A stretch of 64,000 nucleotides of DNA from Mycobacterium sp. DL592 (GCF_011694515.1 NZ_CP050192.1:4169064-4233063), one strand, 5' to 3'; shown: positions 8,769-19,326, counted from the first letter of the stretch. The notes: generated by a model from the sequence alone, not told the origin. Program-made: numbers and translations.

Positions 8769-10586
8769 GTGGGTGTCTTTTCAGGGCATTCGTCCAGCGA
8801 CGACGAGGACGACGAAGAGCGGCGCCGAATGTGGCGCCGCAAGACTGCTTGGGCGGGGCTCCTAGTGCTCGTTGTCCTGATCGGCCTCGGAGCATGGCTT
8901 GGCCTCCGCGCGCAAGCGGCGAAGACTGACCTCGAACAAGCACGCGGCAGTGCCCAACAGGCCAAAGATGCCCTGCTGCAGGGAAACACCGCGGACGCAT
9001 CACGCTTCGCGGCCGACGCGCAATCGCACGCCCAGGCAGCTCGCGACGCGACCCACTCGCTGCCGTGGAACATCGCTTCTGCCGTGCCATGGTTGGGCAG
9101 CCCGTTCAGAACCGGTCAGCAGATATCGAACGTTGTTCTCGGGTTGACTACCGACGTGTTGAGGCCCACCGCAGATGCCGGCACAGGTCTCGCACCAACG
9201 CAGTTGCTAGCCGACGGCCGGCTTGATGTAGCGGCATTGCGCAAGGAAGAGCCGGTGCTGGCCAAGATCGCCGCATCCGCGGCTCGAATCAATGCTGAAG
9301 CTATGGGGATTTCAGAGCCGGGGTACGTGTCAGCGATCGGCGAAGCACGGTCACAACTACAGAAGCAGACGTCTGATATCGCCCGACTGATGGACAACAC
9401 GGCCTTGGCCGCGCAGCTGGCCCCGTCGATGTTGGGCGCCGACGGACCACGCACCTACTTCATGGGCTTCCAAACCAACGCCGAAGCCCGTGGAACTGGC
9501 GGTCTGCTCGGCGGTTTCGGAATCCTGCGGTTCGACAATGGCAAGCCGAGCGTGGACACGTTGGGGGCGAACAGCGACTTCAAGAAGCCGTTCACACCCT
9601 TCAGCCTAGGTCCGGAATACGACCAGGAATACGGGTTCACCCATCCGACTACGGATTTCCGCAACAGCAACCAGAGCTCCCACTTCCCCTACGCGGCGCA
9701 GATCTGGAAGTCGATGTGGGCACAGGAGTCGGGAGTGAACGTCGACGGAGTGATTGCAATCGATCCGATCGCTCTGAGCTACATCCTCGGAGCCACCGGA
9801 CCGGTGGTGATGCCGAACGGTGAGACGGTGGCGGAGAACAACGTCGTGGAACTGACTGAGTCGACTGTTTATAGCCGATTTCCGAGCGATCAGGCTGCGC
9901 GAAAACAGTATCTCCAGGACATCGCAACCGAGGTCGTCAAGATGATCACCAAGCCGATAAACTCGCCTCGAAAGCTGTTGGATGCGTTGGGGCGGGCCAT
10001 CAGTGAGCGCCGAATAGCGGTCTGGAGTGCATCGCCTGCAGACCAGAAGCTCCTTGAAGAAACACCCCTGGCTCATGCGATCCCCGACGACCCAGCCCCC
10101 TACGCCGAAGTTGTCATCAACAATCTCGGCGGAAACAAGATGGACTACTACCTCGACCGGCAGATCGAGTATGTCGCCGACGGCTGTGACGGGGATACCC
10201 GGATGTCGACCGTCACCGTCAGGCTGACCAACACGCTGTCGGATCCGGCGGGACTCCCTGATTATGTCGCAGGGCGGTTGGGTTTCTTTCCAGCCCTTGC
10301 GGAGAATGTTCCGCGAGGTGCGATGCTCACATCCGTGCGCCTTCTCGCGACCGAGAATGCACAGGTCATCAGTGTCCTGGTCAACGGCAAAAGGATTCGC
10401 GTCTTTGGAGCCAAGGAGCGCGGCCATCCAAGCTTCGAAGCTCAGGTGGCGATTCCGCCCGGAAAGACTGCCGAACTGACCTTCCGGCTCTCCGAGCCGA
10501 CGGCTCGCGGCGGAGCACGGGTTCCTGTGCAGCCGTTGGCAGACAACCTGACGCCTGTGGTCTCGGTGCCCTCGTGCACGGGATGA
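8769..10586 (+). CDS. DUF4012 membrane protein, module copy 1
   Basis: A 605-residue protein with one N-terminal membrane segment (about residues 25-46, KTAWAGLLVLVVLIGLGAWL) after a short acidic cytoplasmic tail. A coiled-coil-like Ala/Gln/Asp-rich stretch follows (about 50-100), then a long extracellular domain. That domain has conserved blocks GPRTYFMGFQTNAEARGTGG, VDGVIAIDPIALSYILGATG and GGNKMDYYLDRQIEY. DUF4012 proteins occur in actinobacterial polysaccharide clusters and have no proven function. The block VDGVxxIDPxxLSxxLxAxGPV is reminiscent of the LytR-CpsA-Psr attachment enzymes, but this is my reading, not an established relation. The GTG at 8769, preceded by GGGGG at 8756-8760, agrees with the start context of the copy at 35068. 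Confidence 0.85.
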   Translation: MGVFSGHSSSDDEDDEERRRMWRRKTAWAGLLVLVVLIGLGAWLGLRAQAAKTDLEQARGSAQQAKDALLQGNTADASRFAADAQSHAQAARDATHSLPWNIASAVPWLGSPFRTGQQISNVVLGLTTDVLRPTADAGTGLAPTQLLADGRLDVAALRKEEPVLAKIAASAARINAEAMGISEPGYVSAIGEARSQLQKQTSDIARLMDNTALAAQLAPSMLGADGPRTYFMGFQTNAEARGTGGLLGGFGILRFDNGKPSVDTLGANSDFKKPFTPFSLGPEYDQEYGFTHPTTDFRNSNQSSHFPYAAQIWKSMWAQESGVNVDGVIAIDPIALSYILGATGPVVMPNGETVAENNVVELTESTVYSRFPSDQAARKQYLQDIATEVVKMITKPINSPRKLLDALGRAISERRIAVWSASPADQKLLEETPLAHAIPDDPAPYAEVVINNLGGNKMDYYLDRQIEYVADGCDGDTRMSTVTVRLTNTLSDPAGLPDYVAGRLGFFPALAENVPRGAMLTSVRLLATENAQVISVLVNGKRIRVFGAKERGHPSFEAQVAIPPGKTAELTFRLSEPTARGGARVPVQPLADNLTPVVSVPSCTG

Positions 10587-10599
10587 GTAGCTGTCGACT

Positions 10600-10634
10600 G
10601 GCCGGACCGCGATCCCACGTCGCGCCGACCGGCC
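10600..10634 (+). terminator. imperfect hairpin after the DUF4012 gene
   Basis: Outer arms GGCCGG (10600-10605) and CCGGCC (10629-10634), inner arms CGCG (10608-10611 and 10621-10624), starting 14 bases after the stop. There is no T-run. It may reduce read-through into the kinase gene, which appears to have its own -10 element. Confidence 0.35.
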
Positions 10635-10750
10635 TTGCGTACGTAGGGCAAATCGATTCACCTCAAGCAGTTCGGCCGAATCTCGCCTTCTGCCCGAGGA
10701 ATACGCGATGCCCGAGTTCTCATTCTGGGCTGCCCAGAGACTCCGAAAGG

Positions 10751-10756
10751 TATAAT
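10751..10756 (+). promoter_or_regulatory. candidate -10 element before kinase copy 1
   Basis: A perfect TATAAT lies 66 bases before the kinase start at 10822, in DNA where such a hexamer is rare. No convincing -35 is visible 16-18 bases upstream, which is common in mycobacterial promoters. The equivalent gap in copy 2 (36910-37057) has no matching hexamer. Confidence 0.4.
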
Positions 10757-10821
10757 TCGCAAGGATGCGACGTCCAGGCGCCGCGACACGGGGCGGGAAT
10801 TAGCATGTCGGGGAGACGGCT

Positions 10822-12282
10822 TTGACACTTCAAGACTTCCTAAAGGTTTTGCGTTCTCGATGGATAACCATCGCCGTTACCACCTTGGTGGTCGTGTTGG
10901 GCGCCATCATCGCCACGATGACCATGACTCCGGTCTACCAGGCATCGACGAGGCTGTTTGTCTCTACGGCCGCCAGTTCATCGCTGAGTGAGCTGTATCA
11001 AGGAAATCGACTCTCACAGGAGCGTGTTCTGTCATACACCGAATTGCTCATGGGAGAAACGCTGGCCCAGCGCACGATCGATAAACTCGGCCTCCCAATG
11101 ACAGCGGCCGCGCTACGCAAGGATGTCAAAGCGACCGCCAAGCCCGACACCGTCCTGATAGACGTCAAAGTGGTTGACCCTTCGCCGATCCGAGCACGTG
11201 ACATCGCGAACGCGCTTTCGGACGAGTTCGTCGTCATGGTGCGTGAACTGGAGACGTCTGCCAATGGGTCGACACCAGACGCTCGCGTTGTCGTCGAGCA
11301 GCGCGCGTCGATGCCCGAAAAGCCGGTCTCCCCAAAACCTTTGCTCAACATCACAGCAGGTCTAGCACTCGGCATCGCGTTGGGCGTCGGTCTGGCGATT
11401 CTGCGCGAGAAGCTCGATAACACCGTCAAGGACCGGCGGGAGCTTGAGGAGATCAGTCAGGTCTCGCTGGTCGGCAGCATTCCGCTCGACAAGGAACGTC
11501 CGGACGAGCCAGCGATAACATTCGACAACGACAGTTCCACGATTGCTGAGGCATTCAGGAAACTCCGCACAAACCTCCAGTTCCTCTCGGTGGACGACCC
11601 GCCGCGGGTGATCGTTGTAACCAGTTCAATGCCGAGCGAGGGTAAGACCACCACTGCTATCAACATCGGGCTGGCATTGGCGGAAGCCGAGCACAATGTC
11701 GTGATAGTCGACGGCGACATGCGCCGTCCCATGCTGGACAAGTATCTCGGTATGGTCGGCCGCGTCGGCTTCAGTACGGTGCTCAGCGGTGCAGCACCCC
11801 TTTCAGATGTGCTCCAGAAGACGAGATTCCCCCGATTGTCGGTATTGACCTCTGGCGCCGTTCCACCCAATCCCAGCGAGCTGCTCGGGTCGCTGGCCGC
11901 CCAAAAGGTTCTGGGCGAACTACGCGCCCAGTTCGACTATGTCATCCTGGATTCGTCGCCGCTGCTCGCGGTTACCGACGCCGCGATCTTGGCGGCGCAT
12001 TCTGATGGCGCGCTTATCATCGCGCGGCACGGGCGGACAAAGCGCGACCAACTCGCACATGCGGTAGGAGCGCTGAGGGATGTCGGCGCACCCATACTCG
12101 GCGCCGTCTTCACCATGACTCCCTCACGTGGACGCTCGTCGTACAACTACAAGTACAACTACAACAGCCAGCCCGAGGCGCAAGTCACGTCTCCCCACGG
12201 ACCGCTCACCGAGCCTGCAGTACCAGAACCCGCACCCGTGCTCGAAGTAGCCTCACAGCAAGACCAGAAGGATCACGCGTGA
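10822..12282 (+). CDS. Wzz-type chain-length protein fused to bacterial tyrosine kinase, module copy 1
   Basis: A 486-residue polysaccharide co-polymerase. The N-terminal Wzz domain has two membrane helices (about 14-34 and 177-195) enclosing an extracellular part. The C-terminal BY-kinase domain has Walker [12 protein letters not shown] (Lys275), Walker A' [11 protein letters not shown] and Walker [11 protein letters not shown]. The C-terminus has a tyrosine cluster at about residues 440-447 (SYNYKYNYN), the usual autophosphorylation site. Such proteins control chain length and export of Wzx/Wzy-dependent polysaccharides, with the phosphatase at 31.4 kb as the likely partner. The TTG start at 10822 follows GGGGAG. 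A second copy is at 37058. The fused Wzz-kinase form is typical of proteobacteria and actinobacteria; many Firmicutes have separate proteins. Confidence 0.93.
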   Translation: MTLQDFLKVLRSRWITIAVTTLVVVLGAIIATMTMTPVYQASTRLFVSTAASSSLSELYQGNRLSQERVLSYTELLMGETLAQRTIDKLGLPMTAAALRKDVKATAKPDTVLIDVKVVDPSPIRARDIANALSDEFVVMVRELETSANGSTPDARVVVEQRASMPEKPVSPKPLLNITAGLALGIALGVGLAILREKLDNTVKDRRELEEISQVSLVGSIPLDKERPDEPAITFDNDSSTIAEAFRKLRTNLQFLSVDDPPRVIVVTSSMPSEGKTTTAINIGLALAEAEHNVVIVDGDMRRPMLDKYLGMVGRVGFSTVLSGAAPLSDVLQKTRFPRLSVLTSGAVPPNPSELLGSLAAQKVLGELRAQFDYVILDSSPLLAVTDAAILAAHSDGALIIARHGRTKRDQLAHAVGALRDVGAPILGAVFTMTPSRGRSSYNYKYNYNSQPEAQVTSPHGPLTEPAVPEPAPVLEVASQQDQKDHA

Positions 12283-12331
12283 GCGCCGCTACGGATTGCT
12301 TCTCAGCATCCACGAAAGTCGGCGAAGGCCA

Positions 12332-13387
12332 ATGACTAAGCGCGCTTTGATTACTGGCATCACAGGCCAAGACGGCTCATACATGGCTGAGCTCTTACTC
12401 AGCAAAGGTTATGAGGTGCACGGTCTCATTCGCCGCGCATCTACGTTCAACACCTCGCGCATTGATCATCTGTACGTCGACCCGCATTCGCCCGATGCGC
12501 GACTTTTTCTGCACTACGGAGATTTGAGCGACGGTGTACGACTGGTGACACTACTCGCCGACATCAAACCCGACGAGGTTTACAATTTGGCTGCACAGTC
12601 ACATGTTCGGGTCTCATTCGATGAGCCCGAACATACAGCCGACACAACCGGAACCGGGACTGTTCGCATGCTCGAGGCGGTCCGATTGTCGGGAATCAAG
12701 ACGCGCTATTACCAGGCCTCCTCCTCAGAGCTCTACGGTGCAACGCCACCACCGCAGTCCGAGGACTCGCCCTTCTACCCGCGGTCGCCCTACGCCGCCG
12801 CCAAGTTGTACAGCTACTGGATCACCAAGAACTATCGCGAGGCTTACGGCCTCTTCGCGGTCAACGGAATCTTGTTCAACCACGAATCACCAAGGCGTGG
12901 TGAGACATTCGCCACCCGGAAGATCACCCGCGCGGTCGCCGCAATAAAAGCCGGCAAACAAGACTGCGTGTATATGGGCAACCTCAATGCAGTCCGCGAT
13001 TGGGGCTATGCACCCGAGTACGTCGAGGGAATGTGGCGGACCCTGCAGGCCGACCGGCCCGACGACTATGTCCTGGCAACGGGCGTGGGCACGAGTGTCA
13101 GAGAGTTCGTCGAGATTGCATTCGATCACGCGGGCCTCAACTGGGAGGATCACGTTCGGTTTGACGAACGCTACCTTCGCCCAACCGAGGTCGACGCCCT
13201 GATCGGTGATTCGTCTCGAGCTCGCGATCGACTCGACTGGGTGGCGAGCGTCCATGGCCCCGAGTTGGCTCGCCTCATGGTGGATGCGGACGTCGAAGCA
13301 CTCGAGCACGCGGGCACTCCCTGGATCGACAGGGTGGAGCTGGACACGTGGGAAACACCGGTCGCCCGAGTCGATGCCACAACATGA
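12332..13387 (+). CDS. gmd: GDP-mannose 4,6-dehydratase
   Basis: A 351-residue extended short-chain dehydrogenase. It converts GDP-D-mannose to GDP-4-keto-6-deoxymannose. The N-terminal NAD(P) loop is [15 protein letters not shown], and the catalytic YxxxK is in SPYAAAK (Tyr154, Lys158). The stretches [16 protein letters not shown] and [19 protein letters not shown] are characteristic of Gmd. The ATG at 12332 has GCGAAGG upstream; a longer TTG at 12296 lacks support. Its stop overlaps the next start (ATGA), so it is translated together with fcl. The pair makes GDP-L-fucose, as Rv1511-Rv1512 homologues do elsewhere. Confidence 0.95.
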   Translation: MTKRALITGITGQDGSYMAELLLSKGYEVHGLIRRASTFNTSRIDHLYVDPHSPDARLFLHYGDLSDGVRLVTLLADIKPDEVYNLAAQSHVRVSFDEPEHTADTTGTGTVRMLEAVRLSGIKTRYYQASSSELYGATPPPQSEDSPFYPRSPYAAAKLYSYWITKNYREAYGLFAVNGILFNHESPRRGETFATRKITRAVAAIKAGKQDCVYMGNLNAVRDWGYAPEYVEGMWRTLQADRPDDYVLATGVGTSVREFVEIAFDHAGLNWEDHVRFDERYLRPTEVDALIGDSSRARDRLDWVASVHGPELARLMVDADVEALEHAGTPWIDRVELDTWETPVARVDATT

Positions 13388-14382
13388 CGGCCGGCGCACA
13401 GTTCTCGGCCGGCGAGCTCGACCGCGATGCGCCGTTCTACATCGCAGGCCATCGTGGACTTGTCGGTTCAGCGATTGTCCGCCGGCTTCAGGCAGCGGGC
13501 TTCGAGAACCTGATCGGCCGAACATCAGTCGAGCTAGACCTGAGGGACCGCACAGCGGTCTTCGACTTCCTTACTGACACCAAGCCCCGCTACGTCGTCA
13601 TGGCTGCGGCGAGAGTCGGCGGCATTCTCGCTAACAGTACCTACCCGGTCGACTTTCTCAGTGACAACTTACGTATCCAGGTCAATGTCCTCGACGCAGC
13701 GCGCAGTGCCGGCGTAGAGCGCTTGCTCTTCCTCGGGTCATCGTGCATCTATCCGAGGCTTGCTCAGCAACCGATACCCGAAGAGGCGTTACTCACCGGC
13801 CGCCTCGAGCCGACAAATGACGCTTACGCAATCGCGAAGATCGCAGGCATAGTGCACGTTCAGGCGGTGCGCAGACAGTTTGGCCTGCCGTGGATTTCGG
13901 CAATGCCGACGAATCTTTACGGCCCCAATGACAACTTCTCTCCCACTGGTTCACACGTGCTTCCGGCACTGATACGACGGTATGAGGCGGCGGCGGCGGC
14001 CGATGCCCGGTCGGTGGCCAACTGGGGTACCGGTTCGCCGCGACGCGAGTTTCTGCACGTAGACGACATGGCGGACGCGTGCCTGTATCTGCTTGAGCAC
14101 TACGACGGGCCCAGCCACATCAACGTCGGTAGTGGTATCGACGTCACGATCCGCGAACTTGCCGAGCTGATCGCATCCGCTGTCGGCTATCACGGTGAAA
14201 CCGTTTGGGATGCAACAAAGCCCGATGGGATGCCGCAGAAGCTTCTTGACGTCTCCAAGCTCACACGCGCGGGTTGGAAGTCACGGATCAGCCTTTACGA
14301 AGGCATCGAGTCCACCGTGGCCTGGTACCGCAATGGGGCCCACTCGTTACGCGGATATGCCGACAAGTCGAGACAGAACTAG
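13384..14382 (+). CDS. fcl: GDP-L-fucose synthase
   Basis: A 332-residue epimerase-reductase that turns GDP-4-keto-6-deoxymannose into GDP-L-fucose. The cofactor loop is [10 protein letters not shown] (about residues 21-30), the catalytic YxxxK is DAYAIAK (Tyr148, Lys152), and family blocks [25 protein letters not shown] and [16 protein letters not shown] are present. The ATG at 13384 overlaps the gmd stop by four bases. It is the last gene of the first + strand run and faces a glycosyltransferase gene on the other strand. Confidence 0.95.
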   Translation: MTAGAQFSAGELDRDAPFYIAGHRGLVGSAIVRRLQAAGFENLIGRTSVELDLRDRTAVFDFLTDTKPRYVVMAAARVGGILANSTYPVDFLSDNLRIQVNVLDAARSAGVERLLFLGSSCIYPRLAQQPIPEEALLTGRLEPTNDAYAIAKIAGIVHVQAVRRQFGLPWISAMPTNLYGPNDNFSPTGSHVLPALIRRYEAAAAADARSVANWGTGSPRREFLHVDDMADACLYLLEHYDGPSHINVGSGIDVTIRELAELIASAVGYHGETVWDATKPDGMPQKLLDVSKLTRAGWKSRISLYEGIESTVAWYRNGAHSLRGYADKSRQN

Positions 14383-14417
14383 CGACTTCTCCGCGAGATT
14401 GTCTGGGAGACTTAGTC

Positions 14418-15530
14418 TCAACCCATCATTGCACACACGCCGCGCGCGAAGTTCTGGGTCATCTGCTCCAGGGTGGGATATCCGCATACCCGGTGACTGC
14501 TGGTCGTCAGGCGCCCTCGCGCGCGATCCAGCACAAGACGGGTGTACCCCTCGACGGTGTTCGGCGAAACGAAGAGGTCCTGGCCTTCGATGAGGTACTC
14601 GTACTCCGGGGCATGAAATGGCCAATCAGTTGTCAGTATCGGAATCTGAAGTGCCTGGCATTCAACGGCAATCAGTCCGACGCGCCCGGGGTTAAGCAAA
14701 GTCTGACACGATTTGAATATCAACGCCTTCTCTTCATCGCCTACGAATCCCAGTAGGACGGCCTGCCCCCGCGCGACCGCTGGCGTGAGGAGATGCTCTT
14801 CATCGCCCCGCCCACCCACTACCAGCTTTATCTCGGGGTCAAGTTCCCACAGTCGGTCGAGGACGTCGACGAGGAAGCTGACCCGCTTTGCGGCATCAAG
14901 ACCACCGATCCAGCCGAATGCTTTTCCTGGCACCAAGCCCTTCTCACGCTCAAATCTCGCGGAAGCGCCTGGACTAATCCCCTGGTATGCCGCCAACAGC
15001 GCGGAGACGTCGGTGGAGTTCATCACGCACGTCACCGAAGAGGAGTCGACCCCGGCTGCGACAGCAGCCTCGGCGCCGGATTCTGTATAGGCGAAGACAT
15101 GGTCACTTCGCCGCATCTGTCGGCGCTCGATCGCGAGATCAATCTGATTGCCCTCGGCCACGAATGGCTTGATGTGGCCCCACACGCCTACGCGTCGACC
15201 GGAGAGACCTTTCCGGAGCAACTCCGCATTGAGGTCGAGCGATATTCCCCGAAGCTGCATGATGACGCCATCACAGTCGCTCCAATGCCTCTGTGTGCCA
15301 TAGATATAAATGCTCCGCTTACCTACCGCGAGTCGGCGCGGCTCGGCGTCACGTAGCCACGGAACAGCGGTTCTGGAGTCACCGCGTACTGCCTGCGAAC
15401 CTGCCGGTGACCCGGCGATGACGACACAGTCGATCCCCCGCTCGCCAAGGGTGTCCACCAAACCCGAGAAGAAGGCGACTCGATACTGGGGTACGTACTC
15501 TTGGACGATTCCGACCGTTGTGCGCCTCAT
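14418..15530 (-). CDS. glycosyltransferase, GT4-like
   Basis: A 370-residue glycosyltransferase with GT-B fold features. The N-terminus RTTVGIVQEYVPQYRVAFFSG is a Rossmann strand with the acceptor-side loop. The C-terminal nucleotide-sugar domain has FGWIGGLDAAKRVSFLVDVL, KLVVGGRGDEEHL and, in place of the usual E(x7)E motif, GLIAVECQALQIPILTTD. The ATG at 15530 has GGGGG at 15537-15541; a longer frame from 15548 is less likely. It is encoded opposite to its neighbours, with a 364-base intergenic region on its 5' side. Donor and acceptor sugars are not predictable. Confidence 0.8.
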   Translation of the reverse strand: MRRTTVGIVQEYVPQYRVAFFSGLVDTLGERGIDCVVIAGSPAGSQAVRGDSRTAVPWLRDAEPRRLAVGKRSIYIYGTQRHWSDCDGVIMQLRGISLDLNAELLRKGLSGRRVGVWGHIKPFVAEGNQIDLAIERRQMRRSDHVFAYTESGAEAAVAAGVDSSSVTCVMNSTDVSALLAAYQGISPGASARFEREKGLVPGKAFGWIGGLDAAKRVSFLVDVLDRLWELDPEIKLVVGGRGDEEHLLTPAVARGQAVLLGFVGDEEKALIFKSCQTLLNPGRVGLIAVECQALQIPILTTDWPFHAPEYEYLIEGQDLFVSPNTVEGYTRLVLDRARGRLTTSSHRVCGYPTLEQMTQNFARGVCAMMG

Positions 15531-15894
15531 AGTTCGCCCCCTAAACATGCTCCCCCGGACTCCGCAACGATGCCGCCTGACTCAAGGGACCAGACCCATT
15601 CTCGACGCCTCTGCTTGACGAGGCAAACAGCTAGCGCAAGGCGGCTCGACTCGTCGTCTGCCACTAACTTAGCCGGAGATTTGCAACAAGCCACACCCTT
15701 GCAGAACAAGTCGCCAAACTTGGCGCATTACGAAGTTGGGGCGGGCATACTAACTCTCAGATGACATGCCTATGCCTGGACCACAGTGCATTTGGTGTCG
15801 CACGCAAGTGTGCTTTGGTCTGATCATGGGGAAAGCAGTTGAGAGGGGGGCGGAGCTGGGGGCTGGATTGCCGGTGCCCTGTCTCCGGCGACAT
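15531..15894. other. 364-base divergent intergenic region
   Basis: This region separates the glycosyltransferase (-) from the FkbM gene (+) and should hold promoters for both. It contains a G-rich stretch (15842-15862). The FkbM reading frame stays open back to 15766, so part of it may be coding if an earlier start is used. Confidence 0.5.
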
Positions 15895-16623
15895 ATGAGG
15901 TTCAAGCACGAACTACGGCACTTTGTTCAGCGCTTCGGTATCGACGTCGTTCGCTTTCCACTCCATGCTCCATTGGCTAGGACGGTGAAGCTTCTTCACC
16001 ATCACCGCATCGACACTGTGATCGACGTCGGCGCCAATGACGGCGGATTCGCAAATGACGTCCGGAGACTTGGCTACACCGGTCGTATCGTCTCCATCGA
16101 ACCGCTCCACGAACCGTTCAATGTGCTTCGCCGCAAGGCGTCCGCGGATGGCAAGTGGGATGTGATCCGCTGCGCGGTCGGCGACGTTGATCGGGAGGTC
16201 ACGATCAACGTCTCCGGTAACGCGGGCCTGTCCAGCTCTGTTCTGCCAATGCTGAAAGTTCACACCGAAGCTGCGCCAGAGTCGCGTTACGTAGGCACCG
16301 AGACGGTTACCGAGAGACGGCTCGACCGACTCGTCGCCGAATTGGATGCCCTCCCCGATAGCCGAACGTTCCTGAAGGTCGACGTTCAGGGGTATGAGCG
16401 GGCAGTGCTTGATGGCGCATCCGGCCTGTTTTCGCTTGGCGCAATCGTCGGACTGCAACTCGAACTGTCCCTAGTGCCTCTCTACGCCGGATCCATGACC
16501 TACCGTGAGGTTTTGGATCGCGCAGAGGGTCTGGGTATGACGCTGATGGGTCTCGACCCGGTGTTCTCCGACCCCACGTCGGGGCAGCTGCTCCAAGCCG
16601 ACGCCGTCTTCTTCGTCGCGTGA
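15895..16623 (+). CDS. FkbM-family SAM-dependent methyltransferase
   Basis: A 242-residue protein (285 if an earlier ATG at 15766 is used). The SAM loop is TVIDVGANDGGFANDV, followed by IVSIEPLHEPFNVL and KVDVQGYERAVLDGA, the typical FkbM blocks. FkbM enzymes O-methylate sugar hydroxyls or polyketides. In mycobacteria they act on rhamnose and fucose residues of glycolipids, so methylation of a sugar of this polysaccharide is likely. The ATG at 15895 starts MRFKHELRHFV, a common mycobacterial FkbM beginning. Its stop overlaps the next start (GTGA), indicating translational coupling to the glycosyltransferase. Confidence 0.87.
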   Translation: MRFKHELRHFVQRFGIDVVRFPLHAPLARTVKLLHHHRIDTVIDVGANDGGFANDVRRLGYTGRIVSIEPLHEPFNVLRRKASADGKWDVIRCAVGDVDREVTINVSGNAGLSSSVLPMLKVHTEAAPESRYVGTETVTERRLDRLVAELDALPDSRTFLKVDVQGYERAVLDGASGLFSLGAIVGLQLELSLVPLYAGSMTYREVLDRAEGLGMTLMGLDPVFSDPTSGQLLQADAVFFVA

Positions 16624-17723
16624 GCGAGACATCGGCAGCCGCAACGATGGACGATAGCGCCCGTGCGGCTTCAGTGACAATGATCGGCCCCATGCCGCCC
16701 CCGGTGCACGGACAGTCGGTAGTGATGGCCCACATGGTTTCATCACTCGCGCCGCTGATTCCCCGGATGCGAGTGGCCAACGTTGGCGAAGGCGAAAGCG
16801 TTGGCTGGCGCCGTCCACTCAAGGGCCTCCGCAATTCGATCCGTGCACTATGGTCTGTTCCCGGTTCAGACGCGGTGTACATCGCAGTCAAAGCCGGGCA
16901 TGGGATGTGGCTCACCACGGCGGCTGCCGGCTTGGCGCGGATAACCGGAGGGCGCCTGTTCCTTCATCACCACTCGTATGCCTATGTCCGAGAACGCAAG
17001 GCCCGAATGGTGGCGCTGACCCGTGCCGCCGGGTCGAAGGCATACCACGTTGTGCTCTCCAACTCGATGGCGAACGCGCTACGTGAGGTTATGCCCGAGG
17101 TGAGTCGACTCCTCGTCGTCGAAAACGCAGGGCTCATCGATAGCGCTCTCGTGGAACTGCCTCTGAAATCCGATGACGGCGAGCTGGTGCTGGGCCATCT
17201 GAGCAACCTCAGTATCGAGAAGGGAATCGCAGAGGTAGTTGACCTTGCCTCAGCACTGCACCAGGGCGGAGTCGACGTTCGACTGGTTGTCGGCGGACCC
17301 GCCGCAGATCGTGACTCACAGTTCCACCTCCATCGCGCGGTTGAGGAACTTGGCGATCGGTTCGAGTATCGGGGTCCACTCGGAGGCGCCGCCAAGGTCG
17401 AATTCTTCAAGGAAATAACACATTTCGTCTTCCCTTCTCGCTACGCACACGAGGCAGCTCCGATGGTGTTGTACGAAGCCATGGCAGCCGGTGTTGTTTG
17501 TGTGGCAACCCACCAGGGATCGATACCTGAGCAACTGCGCTCCAGCCCCGGCATCCTCGCCAGAAGTGCAGACACATTCGTGCAGGAAACACTGCCGCTA
17601 CTGATGAAAACGAGAGTGTCGGCGGCTGCATCCGACGAAACGCGGCAAGCTTATCTAAGAGCGCTCGCCGAGTCGGAGAGCCAGTTGACGGTTCTGTTCG
17701 AGCTGCTGTCGAGACCGGGATGA
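16620..17723 (+). CDS. glycosyltransferase family 4
   Basis: A 367-residue GT-B glycosyltransferase. The N-terminal motif GPMPPPVHGQSVV matches the family GPLPPPxGGxS loop. The C-terminal domain has LGHLSNLSIEKGIAEVVDL, a KG(I)xE-type element, VVGGPAADRD and a donor-site sequence FPSRYAHEAAPMVLYEAMAAGVV that holds the E(x7)E motif. The GTG at 16620 overlaps the FkbM stop by four bases. It lies in the + strand block with the first Wzy-like gene. Confidence 0.88.
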   Translation: MSETSAAATMDDSARAASVTMIGPMPPPVHGQSVVMAHMVSSLAPLIPRMRVANVGEGESVGWRRPLKGLRNSIRALWSVPGSDAVYIAVKAGHGMWLTTAAAGLARITGGRLFLHHHSYAYVRERKARMVALTRAAGSKAYHVVLSNSMANALREVMPEVSRLLVVENAGLIDSALVELPLKSDDGELVLGHLSNLSIEKGIAEVVDLASALHQGGVDVRLVVGGPAADRDSQFHLHRAVEELGDRFEYRGPLGGAAKVEFFKEITHFVFPSRYAHEAAPMVLYEAMAAGVVCVATHQGSIPEQLRSSPGILARSADTFVQETLPLLMKTRVSAAASDETRQAYLRALAESESQLTVLFELLSRPG

Positions 17724-17805
17724 ACACATCTGCCGGCGTCAAGATCCCTCCGCCGAAGAATCCGAAAAGTCTGCAACCTGCGCGGTCAACATCCCGGGGG
17801 ATGCG

Positions 17806-19191
17806 ATGGAAACCCAGATACGGCCTACCGGTCGGTTTGCGCAGCGAAGGTATCCGGACAGCTTTGGAGATTCAGGCATGACCACCAACCACAACTTGCG
17901 GACGGCTCCGCTTCCTGCCCCGCAGACCAGGTCTCCCTGGCCACTGACAACTGTGCTGGGATCTGCTATCGCATTCTCGCTGCCGTTCAACCAGCAGCTC
18001 CCCTCGGCACCAAGGGCATTATGGTTCGTCTGTGTCGCAGCCTTGATCGGCATACCGATCCTGTTCGCCAAGGCGGGTCGACGACCGCTGTACCCCGCCG
18101 TCTGGATTGTCGCCGGCTATGCGGCCATCGTCGCGGTTCTCACTGCGACCCGCGACGGCACGATCCCCGACAACTTTTTCGTCGGCTCCCAGTTGTTGCT
18201 ATTGGTCGGATTCGGACCGTTCGCCATGACGGCCAATGCGCTGACAGATCCCAAGTTCATCCAGCGCGTGAGCGTCGCGTTTCTTGGCGGCCAGTTTCTG
18301 TCCGACCTAGCCGCGATACTGCAACTCCTGGGCTTCACCACGGTCGGATCAAAACCGGTGTGGGGGCGCGCCTATGGTCTGGCCGAACATCCCACGACAC
18401 TAGGGCTGTTGGCGTGCGTCGGAATTCTGGTCGCTTTCGAGTTCCTCCTCAACACTCGACGTCACCGAACGCTAGTGCTCATAGCGCTGGCCGCCAATTT
18501 CGCGGGTCTCATCGCTTCAGGGACGCTCAGCGCGATGATGGCACTCGCCCTCGGAGCCACCGTTGTAGTCGTTGCCAGAAGGGATCGCCTCGGAAAGATT
18601 GCCCTTCGCGGAATCGCCTTCACACTCATCCTGTGGGCCATTGGCACGTTGACCGGCATTGCGGATTACTTTCCGTCAGCGCAACACCGATATCTCGAGG
18701 TCACCGGCCAAACCAAATCAGACAGCTCGTGGGAATTTCGACTATCAACCATCCGATTCGGCTGGAACAGGATCCTTGAAGATCCCTTCTTTGGTGTGGG
18801 TCTCAATATCAAGTACAGCGAGACGATCGAAAGGGCCACCGTGCATAACGTGTTCGTACGTGCTTGGTACCAAGGTGGCATTGTCCTGGCAGTCGCGTTC
18901 GCGCTCATCGTGATTGCGATCACCGCTGTTGCACTCAAGGCTATGGTCCACAAGAAGAACGCCACGGAAGCCGGCGTCCTCATTGCAGTCTTCTCGTATG
19001 CACTCACGTCATCCTTCTTTGAACAGCGCCACTTCTGGCTACCGGTGATTGTCGCCTGGGGCTCAATCTCGGCTGCCGCGATCAGAAATCCCTCACCAAA
19101 AGGCACGGCGCCAGACCTCGGCGCTCATCCATGCAGGATCACCGCATCAAATTCATCGTCGACGGACTCCAAGCCTGTGCGGCGCATGTAA
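17806..19191 (+). CDS. Wzy/O-antigen-ligase-like polymerase, copy 1
   Basis: A 461-residue integral membrane protein with about ten to twelve hydrophobic segments. A large extracytoplasmic loop after about residue 285 contains EFRLSTIRFGWNRILEDPFFGVGLNI and ATVHNVFVRAWYQGGI, the Wzy_C/O-antigen-ligase signature (conserved Arg and the H-N of VHN). It would polymerise lipid-linked repeat units outside the membrane or ligate a chain to an acceptor. GGGGG at 17796-17800 precedes the ATG at 17806; a later ATG at 17878 is also possible. A second, only distantly similar, protein is at 40273. Confidence 0.85.
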   Translation: METQIRPTGRFAQRRYPDSFGDSGMTTNHNLRTAPLPAPQTRSPWPLTTVLGSAIAFSLPFNQQLPSAPRALWFVCVAALIGIPILFAKAGRRPLYPAVWIVAGYAAIVAVLTATRDGTIPDNFFVGSQLLLLVGFGPFAMTANALTDPKFIQRVSVAFLGGQFLSDLAAILQLLGFTTVGSKPVWGRAYGLAEHPTTLGLLACVGILVAFEFLLNTRRHRTLVLIALAANFAGLIASGTLSAMMALALGATVVVVARRDRLGKIALRGIAFTLILWAIGTLTGIADYFPSAQHRYLEVTGQTKSDSSWEFRLSTIRFGWNRILEDPFFGVGLNIKYSETIERATVHNVFVRAWYQGGIVLAVAFALIVIAITAVALKAMVHKKNATEAGVLIAVFSYALTSSFFEQRHFWLPVIVAWGSISAAAIRNPSPKGTAPDLGAHPCRITASNSSSTDSKPVRRM

Positions 19192-19326
19192 AGTATCTGG
19201 CAGTAGTCATCAACCATCGTTGACGACGTACTGGGGGATATCGGCGGGCTGCACATCGTCAATGGTCGAGGGTTCTTCGAATCCTGCGCCAGTTGCGGGA
19301 CGTAGTTTTCGAGGTGGAGGGAAAGC

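Larger units (their letters stand above)
8134..12282 (+). repeat. copy 1 of a duplicated three-gene module
   Basis: This segment (small secreted protein, DUF4012 protein, Wzz-kinase) is repeated in the same order and orientation at 34467-38515. Protein similarity runs the whole length, and within the DUF4012 genes stretches of DNA are nearly identical, for example the region encoding YGFTHPTTDFRNSNQSSHFP (near 9630-9690 and 35950-36010). The short region before the DUF4012 start is also conserved. Confidence 0.85.
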